Source of the DNA: Thiorhodococcus drewsii AZ1
GTDB taxonomy: Bacteria; Pseudomonadota; Gammaproteobacteria; Chromatiales; Chromatiaceae
Length of the DNA: 64,000 nucleotides
NCBI RefSeq assembly: GCF_000224065.1
Contig: NZ_AFWT01000008.1
Span: 1 to 64,000, forward strand
Direction of reading: 5' to 3'
The notes beneath the pieces were generated by a model. The model saw only the letters and a list, made by a program, of their open reading frames with translations. It ran no database searches and was not told where the DNA came from. This document shows positions 35,491 through 43,502 of this stretch, one piece after another. Every line of letters starts with the position of its first letter. Within the stretch, counting starts at the first letter, position 1. Made by a program: the position numbers and the translations under genes.

Positions 35491-36117
35491 TCAGCCTCGC
35501 ATCTCGGCACGGCGCCGACGAATCAGGATAGTGTCCTCGGCCATATCCTCGTAGGCGGCCCGCAGGGCCTGATCGAAATCCACGACCTCGGCGGGACCGG
35601 TCGCCGCTTCGCGTGCCCGCGCACGCTCGGCATAGGCCCACTTGCTGCGCCGGGTCATGGTGCCGGGGCGGCTTGGATCGATCAGGTAGTGGAGCCCATC
35701 GACCTCGACCAATGGCGGAATCTCCAGATCCGAGCCCGCGTCCGCCGCATAGATGGCCTTGGGCACCAGATCCAGGTTCAGTCCCAGGCTGAGCGCGGCG
35801 CAGTGGATCGAGCAGGTCGGATCCACGGAGTCGTCGAGGTAATGGATCAGGTGCCTTGTTCGGCGCCATTTCTCGTGTCCCCGGGACATGCCGCAGTAGG
35901 GGCAGGCCGGAAATTTGCTGAGCTCGTCCACCAGCGGATGGCTGTCCCTGAGGCTGGGCAGGAATTGGAGCGGGGTCCCGGCGACGTCCTCCTCGACTCC
36001 CCGCTGCTCGATCCATTGCCAGGGTTTCGTCGGTGCGCGGTCGCTCGCCGCGGACTCGAAGGCCGCCAGGCTGCCGGCGGCCAGTGCGGTCAGGATCTCT
36101 CTTCGTTTCATGGGCAT
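35491..36117 (-). CDS. NosL-like protein with Tat-type signal (paralogue 2)
   Basis: 208-aa exported protein. The N-terminus MPMKRREILTALAAGSLAAF fits a twin-arginine signal (KRREIL). The mature part has PACPYCGM (NosL-type CxxCGM), then a second Cys pair in DPTCSIHCAAL, EVDGLHYLIDPSRPGTMTRRSKWAYA and a charged tail. It is longer than paralogue 1 and the second Cys pair is extra. It starts 4 bases after tlpA and ends 4 bases before paralogue 1. Export through Tat suggests folding or metal loading in the cytoplasm; that is inference. Confidence 0.8.
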   Translation of the reverse strand: MPMKRREILTALAAGSLAAFESAASDRAPTKPWQWIEQRGVEEDVAGTPLQFLPSLRDSHPLVDELSKFPACPYCGMSRGHEKWRRTRHLIHYLDDSVDPTCSIHCAALSLGLNLDLVPKAIYAADAGSDLEIPPLVEVDGLHYLIDPSRPGTMTRRSKWAYAERARAREAATGPAEVVDFDQALRAAYEDMAEDTILIRRRRAEMRG

Positions 36118-36120
36118 GCC

Positions 36121-36663
36121 CTATTCAGTTTCTGATTGAATCCGGCCGAACCATGGTCGGGGCTCGACCCCGAGCAGTGGAGTGACCATCGCCTCCAAGC
36201 GCTCGCGGCTGATCTCGCCGAACACCTTCTCCCGCACCACACCCTGGCGGTCCAGTACGAAGGCCGTGGGAACGGCCATGATTCCGTAGCGCTTGACCGA
36301 GATTCCGCTCTGGTCGATGGCGACCGGATAGGTGACGGGGAGCAGTCGGAGGTATTCCTGGACGTCATCGAGCGGCTCGCCCTGATTGACGGCCAGCACC
36401 GTCAGACCGTCGTCCCGGTACTGCTGATAGAGCCCTTCCATCTGGGCCATGTCGATCAGACAGGGACCGCATCCGCCGGTCCAGAAATCGAGCACCACCA
36501 CGCGCCCCCGGTAGTCCGACAGCCGGACCGGAGCCTTCTCCAGATCCAGGGCCCTGATCTCGGGAGCTACGAGCCCAGGCGCGGTGCCTTCGGGCTTACC
36601 GCAGCCGACCAATGGGGTGAGGAGCGCGCCAGCCAGGATCCAGGATCTCGTGCGACCGATCAT
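36121..36663 (-). CDS. TlpA-like lipoprotein thioredoxin
   Basis: 180-aa lipoprotein thioredoxin. The ATG at 36663 gives a lipoprotein signal peptide (MIGRTRSWILAGALLTPLVGC, Cys21) with a GAGGGG ribosome site; an ATG at 36690 adds nine residues. The TlpA domain has FWTGGCGPCLIDM with the active-site CGPC, then VLAVNQGEPLDDVQEYL and YGIMAVPTAFVLDRQG with the cis-Pro. It probably keeps cysteines of the NosL proteins or the 8-TM protein reduced for metal binding. Confidence 0.88.
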   Translation of the reverse strand: MIGRTRSWILAGALLTPLVGCGKPEGTAPGLVAPEIRALDLEKAPVRLSDYRGRVVVLDFWTGGCGPCLIDMAQMEGLYQQYRDDGLTVLAVNQGEPLDDVQEYLRLLPVTYPVAIDQSGISVKRYGIMAVPTAFVLDRQGVVREKVFGEISRERLEAMVTPLLGVEPRPWFGRIQSETE

Positions 36664-36724
36664 CGCGCCCCTCGGTTCGGCGTTTGGCATTCTCGTCTGT
36701 TCATGCGGAGCATCCTTATGGCTC

Positions 36725-36922
36725 TCAGAGGTTGGTCGGCTGCTCGCGCGCGATCGCCGCGCGGTCGAGGACGCGCACGGATTCAGGGATCTCGAAGGGA
36801 TCGCGTTCGGTCTTGGCGGTCTCCTCGGCGATTGCGAGGCAGAATGGGGCAAAGAGGATTGGGCCGAGCGGGAGTCTGCCCAGGCTGGGCAGCGGGATGT
36901 CTCTTGGCGAACGGATGGACAT
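36725..36922 (-). CDS. Small ORF heading the NosL/TlpA operon (65 aa)
   Basis: A 65-residue frame on the same strand as the operon and directly upstream of tlpA, with an AGAGGT ribosome site 8 bases before the ATG. It has a central hydrophobic stretch (LGRLPLGPILFAPFCLAIAEE) and an acidic C-terminal half. No family was recognised. It may be a small membrane protein or a leader peptide; the start is about 97 bases from Fur-like box C. Confidence 0.45.
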   Translation of the reverse strand: MSIRSPRDIPLPSLGRLPLGPILFAPFCLAIAEETAKTERDPFEIPESVRVLDRAAIAREQPTNL

Positions 36923-37018
36923 GGATGCGTACCTCTGATCGCGTCGTCCGGGCCGTTCGCTGATCCCTGGATTCGGGGACTGGCTGGCTGTACTTGGTGT
37001 GGATCGTCTCTATATACT

Positions 37019-37037
37019 AATGCGAATCAATCTTAAA
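37019..37037. promoter_or_regulatory. Fur-like box C upstream of the NosL/TlpA operon
   Basis: AATGCGAATCAATCTTAAA matches boxes A and B at AATGCG-N-AT-N3-TCT, within an AT-rich promoter-like stretch. It is about 97 bases before the first small ORF of the operon. Confidence 0.55.
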
Positions 37038-37086
37038 ATATACAATAACGACCGCACATGGCATGTGGCCGGTAAAACGGGCCGGA

Positions 37087-37449
37087 TCAGAGTAGACGGT
37101 CGATCTCGGCTAGCAGCTGCTCGTTCGTGAAGGGTTTCTCCAGTACCGCCTTGGCGCCCATATCCAGCGCCACATCCAGAAAGCTCCCATCGATCACTCG
37201 ACCGCCGCCGGAGATCGCGATCACGGGGATGTCGGAGCCAGCCTTCCTCAAGTCGAAGAGCACGCCCAATCCGTCCTGCTCGGGCATGATGAGGTCCGTG
37301 ATGATGAGGTCGGTCGATTCATGCTCCAGCGTCGACATCAATTGGCTGCCGTTCTCGGCTTCGATCACCTCGTGTCCTGCCTTGCGCAGGACCTTGGCGA
37401 GGCTGTAACGCACCAGATCTTCATCATCGATCAGAATCAACTTCGCCAT
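37087..37449 (-). CDS. Single-domain response regulator (CheY-like)
   Basis: 120-aa receiver domain from the ATG at 37449 (MAKLILIDDEDLVRYSL). The acidic pair, the phosphoacceptor Asp in DLIITDLIMPEQDG and Lys in LEKPF are all present. No output domain exists, so it acts through protein contact or in a phosphorelay. It overlaps the kinase gene by 26 bases and is surely its partner. Confidence 0.9.
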   Translation of the reverse strand: MAKLILIDDEDLVRYSLAKVLRKAGHEVIEAENGSQLMSTLEHESTDLIITDLIMPEQDGLGVLFDLRKAGSDIPVIAISGGGRVIDGSFLDVALDMGAKAVLEKPFTNEQLLAEIDRLL

Positions 37450-38479
37450 GTCGGCCTCCGGTGAATTCGCTATAGGGCAGGTAGACGGCGACACGCGTCC
37501 CCTTGCCCGGGGCGCTGCTCAGCTCGACATCACCGCCGGCACCCTTGACCAGGCTCAGGACCTCCGACAGCCCGATGCCGGTCCCTTCGTGCACATCCTT
37601 GGTGGTGTAGAAGAGGTCGAACGCCCGAGCACGTTCGGGCTCGTCCATTCCCTTGCCCTGATCGGTGACGGAGAGACACAGCCAAGGGTGGTCGAGCATC
37701 TCGATTCGCGCCCCGGGCGGGGCAGGTGCGGCCAGGTCCAGTCCGACCTCGATGCCGCCCTCCATGCCCTTGAGCGCATCCCGGCCATTGTTGACGAGAT
37801 TCAGCACGATCGTCTCCAGATTCGACTTGGAGAGCGCGACGACGCAGGTCTCCGTCTCCGGTTCCAGGCGCGTGGAGAGCCGGATGCGATTCGGCAGCGC
37901 CACCCGCGCCAGATTCAGGGCGCGGAGGATGGTCTCCCGGGCCGCGCAGCGGTCGTCGAACTCTGGACCGGTGCTCGAGCGCGCGACGCCGAGCACCTGC
38001 GCCAGGATCTCGCGCGAACTGGTCGCGGCTTGCAGGATCCTGTCCAGGTCCCGGGCATGCTCGCTGCCGTCCGGAAGCTCGTCCCGGACCGCCTCGCTCA
38101 GACTGATGATCGGCTGCAGGTTGTTGTTCATCGCGTGCGCGATGCCTCCAAGCATCGTGCCCATCGCTAGCTGCTTGCGGTCCATGGCCAGCTTGCGCTC
38201 CAGCTCCAAGTGTCTGCGGCTGGCCCTCACCACCGCCCGGGCGAGCCGAACAGACAGCAGGGCGAAGACCAATACCAGCGAGACGATGGCGACCAGCAAG
38301 GTGAGGATGATCTCGTCGGCCTCCCAGTCCTCGTGGGCACGGGTGAAGGCGTAGACCAGGTCGAAGGCGTCCAGCTCGGCCAGCACGGCCCCGAGCACCA
38401 GGCTTTCCAGCACGAGGAATGTTGCCAGGATCCAGAGGCCGCGTCTGCTGATCACAGGCGAGAGATCATAAGCCTTCAT
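37424..38479 (-). CDS. Membrane sensor histidine kinase
   Basis: 351 aa from the ATG at 38479 (MKAYDLSPVI); an in-frame ATG at 38572 with a GAGGGAGA site would add 31 residues. Two membrane helices (about 17-37 and 56-79) flank only a short periplasmic loop, so it lacks a large external sensor. The H-box is GGIAHAMNNNLQPIISLSE, the N-box LNLVNNGRDALKG, followed by DQGKGMDEPERARAFDLFYTT and GTGIGLSEVL. It pairs with the downstream CheY-like protein. The signal and target are unknown. Confidence 0.88.
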   Translation of the reverse strand: MKAYDLSPVISRRGLWILATFLVLESLVLGAVLAELDAFDLVYAFTRAHEDWEADEIILTLLVAIVSLVLVFALLSVRLARAVVRASRRHLELERKLAMDRKQLAMGTMLGGIAHAMNNNLQPIISLSEAVRDELPDGSEHARDLDRILQAATSSREILAQVLGVARSSTGPEFDDRCAARETILRALNLARVALPNRIRLSTRLEPETETCVVALSKSNLETIVLNLVNNGRDALKGMEGGIEVGLDLAAPAPPGARIEMLDHPWLCLSVTDQGKGMDEPERARAFDLFYTTKDVHEGTGIGLSEVLSLVKGAGGDVELSSAPGKGTRVAVYLPYSEFTGGRHGEVDSDR

Positions 38480-38674
38480 GTTTTGGGGCCTACCAAAACC
38501 AGTCGAGGATGAAACTCCGACAAAATCTAATTTAACGTAACACCGGATCCCGTCAATCCAAGAATAGGCCATTCGTGTCTGTCTCCCTCGAATCTATGAC
38601 CGGAATCCGTCTCGGCCTGCGTTGTCGGGGTTCATGGGTTTGCCCCCGGTTCCAGGCACGTTTAAGATGCACTG

Positions 38675-38905
38675 CAGCGGTTCCCTGCGTCTTGACCGAG
38701 ACGCGGGATTGAAAGGGAACACGGTGGGGCCACCGGCTACGGGTCGATCGAGACCCTTGCGGCCGGGCCGAATCCGTGACTGTCCTCGCAACTGTGAGCG
38801 CAGAGGCAAGACCATACCCGCCACTGGCGGTCCCGGCAGCGTCCGGGACGGCTGGGAAGGCCGGTCGACGCCGTTGACGCGCGAGTCAGGAGACCTGCCG
38901 CTATT
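38675..38905 (+). ncRNA. Cobalamin (B12) riboswitch
   Basis: All hallmark elements appear in order: AAAGGGAAC-ACGGTG (38712-38726), GCAACTGTGAGCG (38790-38802), GCCACTGG (38820-38827), GGGAAGGC, and the B12 box GAGTCAGGAGACCTGCC (38883-38899). It ends about 40 bases before the cbiM ATG. It should switch off the cobalt-uptake and corrin genes when adenosylcobalamin is plentiful. The 5' boundary is approximate. Confidence 0.95.
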
Positions 38906-38946
38906 CCAGCCACCTTTGATCGGGACGAGCGATCCCAGAGGCAGTC

Positions 38947-39594
38947 ATGCATATCGTAGACGGGGCGCTGTCGGCCCCCGTGCTGGTCGGCGGTACCCTG
39001 CTCGCGGCCGCCGGCATCGTTCGGGGCGCGCGGGATCTGAATCTTGAGCGTATTCCCAGCGCGGGTCTGTTGAGCGCGGCCTTCTTCGTCGCCTCGCTGG
39101 TTCATGTCCCCATTGGACCCTCCAGCGTCCATCTCATCTTGAACGGGCTGGCGGGCCTGGTTCTGGGCTGGATCAGCTTTCCGGCGCTCTTCGTCGGTCT
39201 GCTGCTGCAGGCGCTTTTCTTCGGCTTCGGCGGTCTGACCGTCCTGGGCGTCAATACGCTCGACATCGCCCTGCCGGCGGTTATCGTCGGTCTGCTGTGT
39301 CGGCCCGGCGTGCGCTCGGCCAATGCCGCCCTGGCGGCCTTCTGGGGCGGGATCGCCGGGGCGCTCGCCATCGCCCTGACCGCGCTCATGGTGGCCGCCG
39401 TGCTGGCCCTGAGCGGCGATGCCTTCATTCCGGCGGCCAAGCTGGTCGTGATCGCCCATGTCCCGGTCATGCTGATCGAGGGACTGCTGTGCGCGGCTGC
39501 GGTGACGCTCGTCCGCAAGGTCAAGCCGGAGCTGTTCGGGATGCCGGCCGATGCGTCGGCGGTGGGTCTGCGGGCGGCGGAGGTGCGGTCATGA
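38947..39594 (+). CDS. cbiM: Cobalt ECF transporter S component CbiM
   Basis: 215-aa membrane protein with about six helices. It begins MHIVDG: the free N-terminus with His2 is the metal site of CbiM/NikM proteins. The segment HVPIGPSSVHLILNGLAG is another family signature, also rich in metal ligands. It is the first gene under the cobalamin riboswitch and its stop overlaps the next ATG (ATGA). Cobalt specificity follows from the riboswitch and corrin context. Confidence 0.93.
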   Translation: MHIVDGALSAPVLVGGTLLAAAGIVRGARDLNLERIPSAGLLSAAFFVASLVHVPIGPSSVHLILNGLAGLVLGWISFPALFVGLLLQALFFGFGGLTVLGVNTLDIALPAVIVGLLCRPGVRSANAALAAFWGGIAGALAIALTALMVAAVLALSGDAFIPAAKLVVIAHVPVMLIEGLLCAAAVTLVRKVKPELFGMPADASAVGLRAAEVRS

Positions 39595-40217
39595 ACCAGG
39601 TGTCGAAGATCCAAAGGCGTCGCCGGTTGTTGTTATGTCTGGCGCTGATCTGTCTGCCGATGGTGATGAACGCGGCTTGGGCGCACAAGGTCTTGCTCGG
39701 TCTCTGGCCGGACGGCTCGGACATCGAGGGTGAGCTGGGGTTTTCCAATGGCGATATGGCCGCGCCCGGTACGCTGGTAGAGGTCCTGGGACCGGACGGC
39801 GAACCCATCGGCGAGACCCGGGTGACCGAGGAGGGTCTCTTCCGCTTTACGCCAACGCGCTCGGTGCCTCACACCTTCCGCGCCAATCTCGGGGCCGGCC
39901 ATGTGGCCAAGGCGAGTCTGCCCATGGACGAGATGCCCAAGATCCGCGACTCCGGCACCCCTTCCGGTGATGCGGCCTCCGTCGAGTCCCAAGCGGTCGT
40001 GCCGGTCTCTGCGGAGCGGCCGGCGGATGCGCCGACACTGGATCCGACCGCTCTCGAGATGCTGATCGCCGAGGCCGTCCGGCGCGAGGTCAAGCCGCTG
40101 CGCCGGGAACTGAGCGCGCTCAAGGAGAAGATCGGCTTTCAGCAGGTGCTGGGCGGACTCGGCTACATCGCCGGAATCTCCGGGCTCCTCTTCTTCGTCT
40201 ATGCCAGGCGCAGTTAG
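39591..40217 (+). CDS. CbiL/NikL-type accessory protein of the cobalt transporter
   Basis: 208-aa exported, C-terminally anchored protein. The signal peptide ends at VMNAAWA. The mature N-terminus begins HKVLLGLWPDGSDIEGELGFSNG, a carboxypeptidase-regulatory-like fold seen in NikL/CbiL; its first residue would be His, a likely metal ligand. A linker, a helix (about 150-180) and a C-terminal membrane helix (GLGYIAGISGLLFFVYAR) follow. It takes the place usually held by CbiN. It overlaps cbiM by 4 bases. It is unrelated to the methyltransferase also called CbiL. Confidence 0.75.
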   Translation: MNQVSKIQRRRRLLLCLALICLPMVMNAAWAHKVLLGLWPDGSDIEGELGFSNGDMAAPGTLVEVLGPDGEPIGETRVTEEGLFRFTPTRSVPHTFRANLGAGHVAKASLPMDEMPKIRDSGTPSGDAASVESQAVVPVSAERPADAPTLDPTALEMLIAEAVRREVKPLRRELSALKEKIGFQQVLGGLGYIAGISGLLFFVYARRS

Positions 40218-40240
40218 CACCTCGGCCGGACGAGGGTCGC

Positions 40241-41041
40241 ATGGGGCATTGCACCGACCCGGCCGCGCCGAGTCTCTCGGGGCTCGAGGCGTCGCGCGCC
40301 GGGATGGGTGCTTTGCGTCCACTGGATCCGCGCACCCGCATCCTGGCCGCCGGGTGCTTCGCGCTTGTGGTCGTCGGCCTGGATCGGCTGGCGCTCCTGG
40401 CGGCGGCGCTCCTGCTCGCCTTGCTACTGGCCGTGCTCGCCAGGCTGCCGCTGCGCCGCACCCTCAAGCGCGTCATGGCGATGGACGCCTTCGTCCTCTT
40501 CATGCTGATCCTGCTGCCCTTCACCACGCCCGGAACGCCACTGTTCACCTTAGGTCCGGTAACGGCCACGGAGGAGGGGCTTCGATGGGCTCTGGACATC
40601 GCACTCACGGCCAATGCGGTCATGCTGGCCGTGCTCGCGCTGGTCGGGGGGCTGGATGCCGTCACCCTGGGACATGCCCTGCACCGGCTGCGGATGCCCG
40701 AGTCGATCGTGCAGCTCCTCCAGTTCACGGTGCGCTATGTCGAGGTCGTCGAGCGCGAGTTCGGCCGCATGCGCACCGCCATGCGTGCGCGCGGCTTCGT
40801 GCCCGGCAACGATCTGCACACCTACCGCACCCTGGGCTATGCCCTGGGGATGCTGCTGGTGCGCAGCCTGGAGCGCTCCGAGCGGGTGCTCTACGCCATG
40901 AAATGCCGCGGCTTCGTGGGACGCTTCCATGTGATCGTGGAGCTTCGCTTCGGCATGCCGGACGCGCTCCTGGCCCTGCTGCTGAGCGTCCTGCTCGCCG
41001 TCCTGGTACTCGTGGAGATCCGACTCGGATCCGCGCATTGA
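40241..41041 (+). CDS. cbiQ: Cobalt ECF transporter T component CbiQ
   Basis: 266-aa transmembrane coupling subunit with four to five helices. Both Ala-Arg-Gly type coupling motifs are present (MRTAMRARGF and RVLYAMKCRGF), which contact the ECF ATPase. A CbiO ATPase would be expected next but is not encoded in this window, where cbiX follows after 43 bases. Confidence 0.9.
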   Translation: MGHCTDPAAPSLSGLEASRAGMGALRPLDPRTRILAAGCFALVVVGLDRLALLAAALLLALLLAVLARLPLRRTLKRVMAMDAFVLFMLILLPFTTPGTPLFTLGPVTATEEGLRWALDIALTANAVMLAVLALVGGLDAVTLGHALHRLRMPESIVQLLQFTVRYVEVVEREFGRMRTAMRARGFVPGNDLHTYRTLGYALGMLLVRSLERSERVLYAMKCRGFVGRFHVIVELRFGMPDALLALLLSVLLAVLVLVEIRLGSAH

Positions 41042-41084
41042 ATAGATTCTGACCGATGAACCCCAGTCACACGAGGGACAGCGA

Positions 41085-41960
41085 ATGACGCGAGAAGTCG
41101 TCCTCTTGGTCGCCCACGGCGCCCGGGACCCGGGCAACGAGGGTAACCGCGAGGTTGAGGAGATGGTCGCGCTTTGGCGCGGTCGTCACCCGGATTCCAA
41201 CATCCAGGTGTGCTGGATCGAGCATGCCCCCGTCCTGCTGGAGGAGGGCATCGACCGCGCAGTCGCCGAAGTGGTCGAGGCGGGAGGACGTCTGCTCGTG
41301 CTGCCTCTGATCCTGAACGCGGCCGGTCATGTGAAGGAGGACATCCCCCAGGCCGTCGAGGCGGCCCGCGTCCGTCATCCCGGGATCGAGATCCGCTGCG
41401 CCCGGCATCTGGGCACCACGGGTCAGCTGCTGAAGGCGCTGCGCCATCGGCTGCATCAGGCGATGGTCGAGCTGGCCATGCCGGACCCGCGCACCACGGG
41501 CATCGTGCTGCTGGCGCGCGGCGCCTCGGACATGGAGTCCACGGGGGAGGTCGCCAAGATGGCCCACTGGCTCTACGAGACCACGGACCACGACCTCGTC
41601 CTGCCGGCCTTCACCGGCATCTGCTTCCCGCGTCTGGAACAGGTGGTGCAGCGTCTGGACCGCCTCGGTGCCAGCCAGATCATCGTGCTTCCCTACTATC
41701 TCTTCACCGGCCGCTTGATCAAGCGCATTCGGCTCCAGGTGGAGCGGCTCCAGTCACAATATCCGACGCGCACCATCTATCAGGCGGACTATATCGGCGC
41801 GCACGATCAGCTGCTGGATCTGCTCGATCTGCGCCTGCGGCAATGCCGGGACGGCAGCGCCATCCTGCCCTGCGACGGCTGCGCCCTGTCGCTGGCGGCG
41901 GAGGAGGAGCCGCAGGGGGCGCATGGGGATCAGGGGTCTCCGGCGGCGGCTGCCGCATGA
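41085..41960 (+). CDS. cbiX: Sirohydrochlorin cobaltochelatase CbiX (long form)
   Basis: 291-aa class II chelatase that inserts cobalt into sirohydrochlorin at the start of the anaerobic-type corrin route. Two homologous halves are visible: the first has VVLLVAHGARDPGNE (catalytic His11), the second TGIVLLARGASDMES. A C-terminal tail has LPCDGCALSLAAEEEP; CxxC tails in long CbiX proteins can hold a redox centre. The stop overlaps cobH (ATGA). Confidence 0.93.
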   Translation: MTREVVLLVAHGARDPGNEGNREVEEMVALWRGRHPDSNIQVCWIEHAPVLLEEGIDRAVAEVVEAGGRLLVLPLILNAAGHVKEDIPQAVEAARVRHPGIEIRCARHLGTTGQLLKALRHRLHQAMVELAMPDPRTTGIVLLARGASDMESTGEVAKMAHWLYETTDHDLVLPAFTGICFPRLEQVVQRLDRLGASQIIVLPYYLFTGRLIKRIRLQVERLQSQYPTRTIYQADYIGAHDQLLDLLDLRLRQCRDGSAILPCDGCALSLAAEEEPQGAHGDQGSPAAAAA

Positions 41961-42634
41961 GTGCCCGCAAGGATCCGCCCGCCGAGGACGGTCATACGAC
42001 CCGCGCGGGACGTGCGATCGAGGCAACGTCCTTCGGCATCATCGACCGCGAGGCCGGTCCGCACGACTATGATCCCGAGCAGTGGGCCGTCGTGCGTCGC
42101 ATGATCCACGCCAGCGCCGACTTCGACTTCAACGGCCTGACCCGATTCCACTCGGAGGCCGTCTCGGCCGGGATCCATGCCGTTCGGTCCGGCCGGCCGG
42201 TGGTGGCGGACGTGGAGATGATCCGGGTCGGTCTCTCGCAGGTGCGGTTGGGCGCCTTCGGGATGGCGACGCACCAGTTCATCGGCGATGCGGACGTGAT
42301 CGAGCGCGCACATGCGCAGGGCACCACCAGGGCCGTCCAAGCCATGCGCAAGGCCCATGAGATGGGGCTGCTCGCGGGCGGCATCCTGGCCGTGGGCAAT
42401 GCGCCCACGGCCCTGCTGGAGGCGATCCGTCTGATCGGCGAGGAGGGCGTGCGGCCGGCGCTCGTCATCGGCATGCCGGTCGGATTCGTCTCCGCCGCCG
42501 AGTCCAAGGCCGCCCTGGGCGCCCTCGATCGGATCCCCTGGATCCTCACCCAGGGGCGCAAGGGCGGCTCCACACTGGTGGTCGCGGCCATCCATGCGCT
42601 GGTGGCCCTGGCGGAGACGGACGCTCATGGCTGA
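41957..42634 (+). CDS. cobH: Precorrin-8X methylmutase CobH/CbiC
   Basis: 225 aa. Moves the C11 methyl to C12 to make hydrogenobyrinate/cobyrinate. Signature segments are FDFNGLTRFHSEAVSAG with the catalytic His, RPVVADVEMIRVGLS, GILAVGNAPTALLEAI and ALVIGMPVGFVSAAESK. The frame is open for 261 codons upstream inside cbiX, but the ATG at 41957 is the true start by homology and by the ATGA overlap. It overlaps cobI by 8 bases. Confidence 0.95.
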   Translation: MSARKDPPAEDGHTTRAGRAIEATSFGIIDREAGPHDYDPEQWAVVRRMIHASADFDFNGLTRFHSEAVSAGIHAVRSGRPVVADVEMIRVGLSQVRLGAFGMATHQFIGDADVIERAHAQGTTRAVQAMRKAHEMGLLAGGILAVGNAPTALLEAIRLIGEEGVRPALVIGMPVGFVSAAESKAALGALDRIPWILTQGRKGGSTLVVAAIHALVALAETDAHG

Positions 42635-43373
42635 GATGGGCACCCTCTACGGCGTCTCCCTGGGACCGGGCGATCCTGGGCTCATCACCCGCCGGGCCTG
42701 GGAGCTGCTGGGACGGGAGCGGATACATTGGACCTATCCGGTGCGCGCCGAGGGGCAGGAGAGCTTCGCCCTGGGGATCGTCCGTGCCGCCGGGCTGACA
42801 CCACCCGCGGACGCGGAGGCGCTCGTCTTTCCCATGACCCAGGATCCGGCGCGACTGGCTGCGGCCTGGTCGCTCGCCGCGCGGCGGGTGCTGGATGTGC
42901 TGCGGCAGGGGCAGGACCTGCTCTTTCTGGTCGAGGGGGATGCCTCGACCTATTCCAGCTTCGCGCATCTGGCCGGCGCCGTGCGCGGTCTGGCGGCCGA
43001 GGTTCGGGTGGAGACGGTTCCGGGCGTCACCTCCTACAGTGCTGCGTCGGCCCGGCTGCGACTACCTCTGATGGACGCGGCCGACCGCATGGCCGTCCTG
43101 CCCGCCAATTATGGCATCGACACCCTCGAGCGCTGGCTGGACGAGCTGGACACCCTGGTGCTGCTCAAGGTCAAGCCGCTCCTGGACGAGGTCATCGATC
43201 TGCTGGAGGCGCGCGGACTGCTCGACCGGGCGGTCTTTTTCGAGCGGATCGGGACGCCGGAGGAACGCATCGTCACGGACCTCTCGCGGCTGCGCGGCCA
43301 GCCGGTCAACTATCTCTCCCTGCTGCTGATACGCAATCCCCATCGCCGGGACCGGGCGGTCCGCAGACGCTAG
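42627..43373 (+). CDS. cobI: Precorrin-2/cobalt-factor-2 C20-methyltransferase (CobI/CbiL)
   Basis: 248-aa SAM-dependent tetrapyrrole methyltransferase. It starts GTLYGVSLGPGDPGLIT, the family's P-loop-like segment, and includes LVEGDASTYSSFAHL and VETVPGVTSYSAASARL. The ATG at 42627 fits family length; the upstream extension (11 codons) lies inside cobH. It is the last gene of the first corrin cluster; the next corrin genes resume 7.8 kb downstream. Confidence 0.92.
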   Translation: MAEMGTLYGVSLGPGDPGLITRRAWELLGRERIHWTYPVRAEGQESFALGIVRAAGLTPPADAEALVFPMTQDPARLAAAWSLAARRVLDVLRQGQDLLFLVEGDASTYSSFAHLAGAVRGLAAEVRVETVPGVTSYSAASARLRLPLMDAADRMAVLPANYGIDTLERWLDELDTLVLLKVKPLLDEVIDLLEARGLLDRAVFFERIGTPEERIVTDLSRLRGQPVNYLSLLLIRNPHRRDRAVRRR

Positions 43374-43502
43374 CCTGGCATCGACGCTCACGGAACCTCT
43401 TCGATTCTTCGGTCATCGAAGTGTCAATGGGTCCAGATCCCTGGTCCCAATCCACCGTGACGGGCGTTATCCTCCAACACGCCCGCTGGACGCAATCAGG
43501 AG

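Noticed and set aside
39297-39590. N-terminal extension of the CbiL-like protein into cbiM
   Set aside because: Out of frame with cbiM and Arg/Gly-rich; ATG 39591 with an ATGA overlap and a signal peptide is better.
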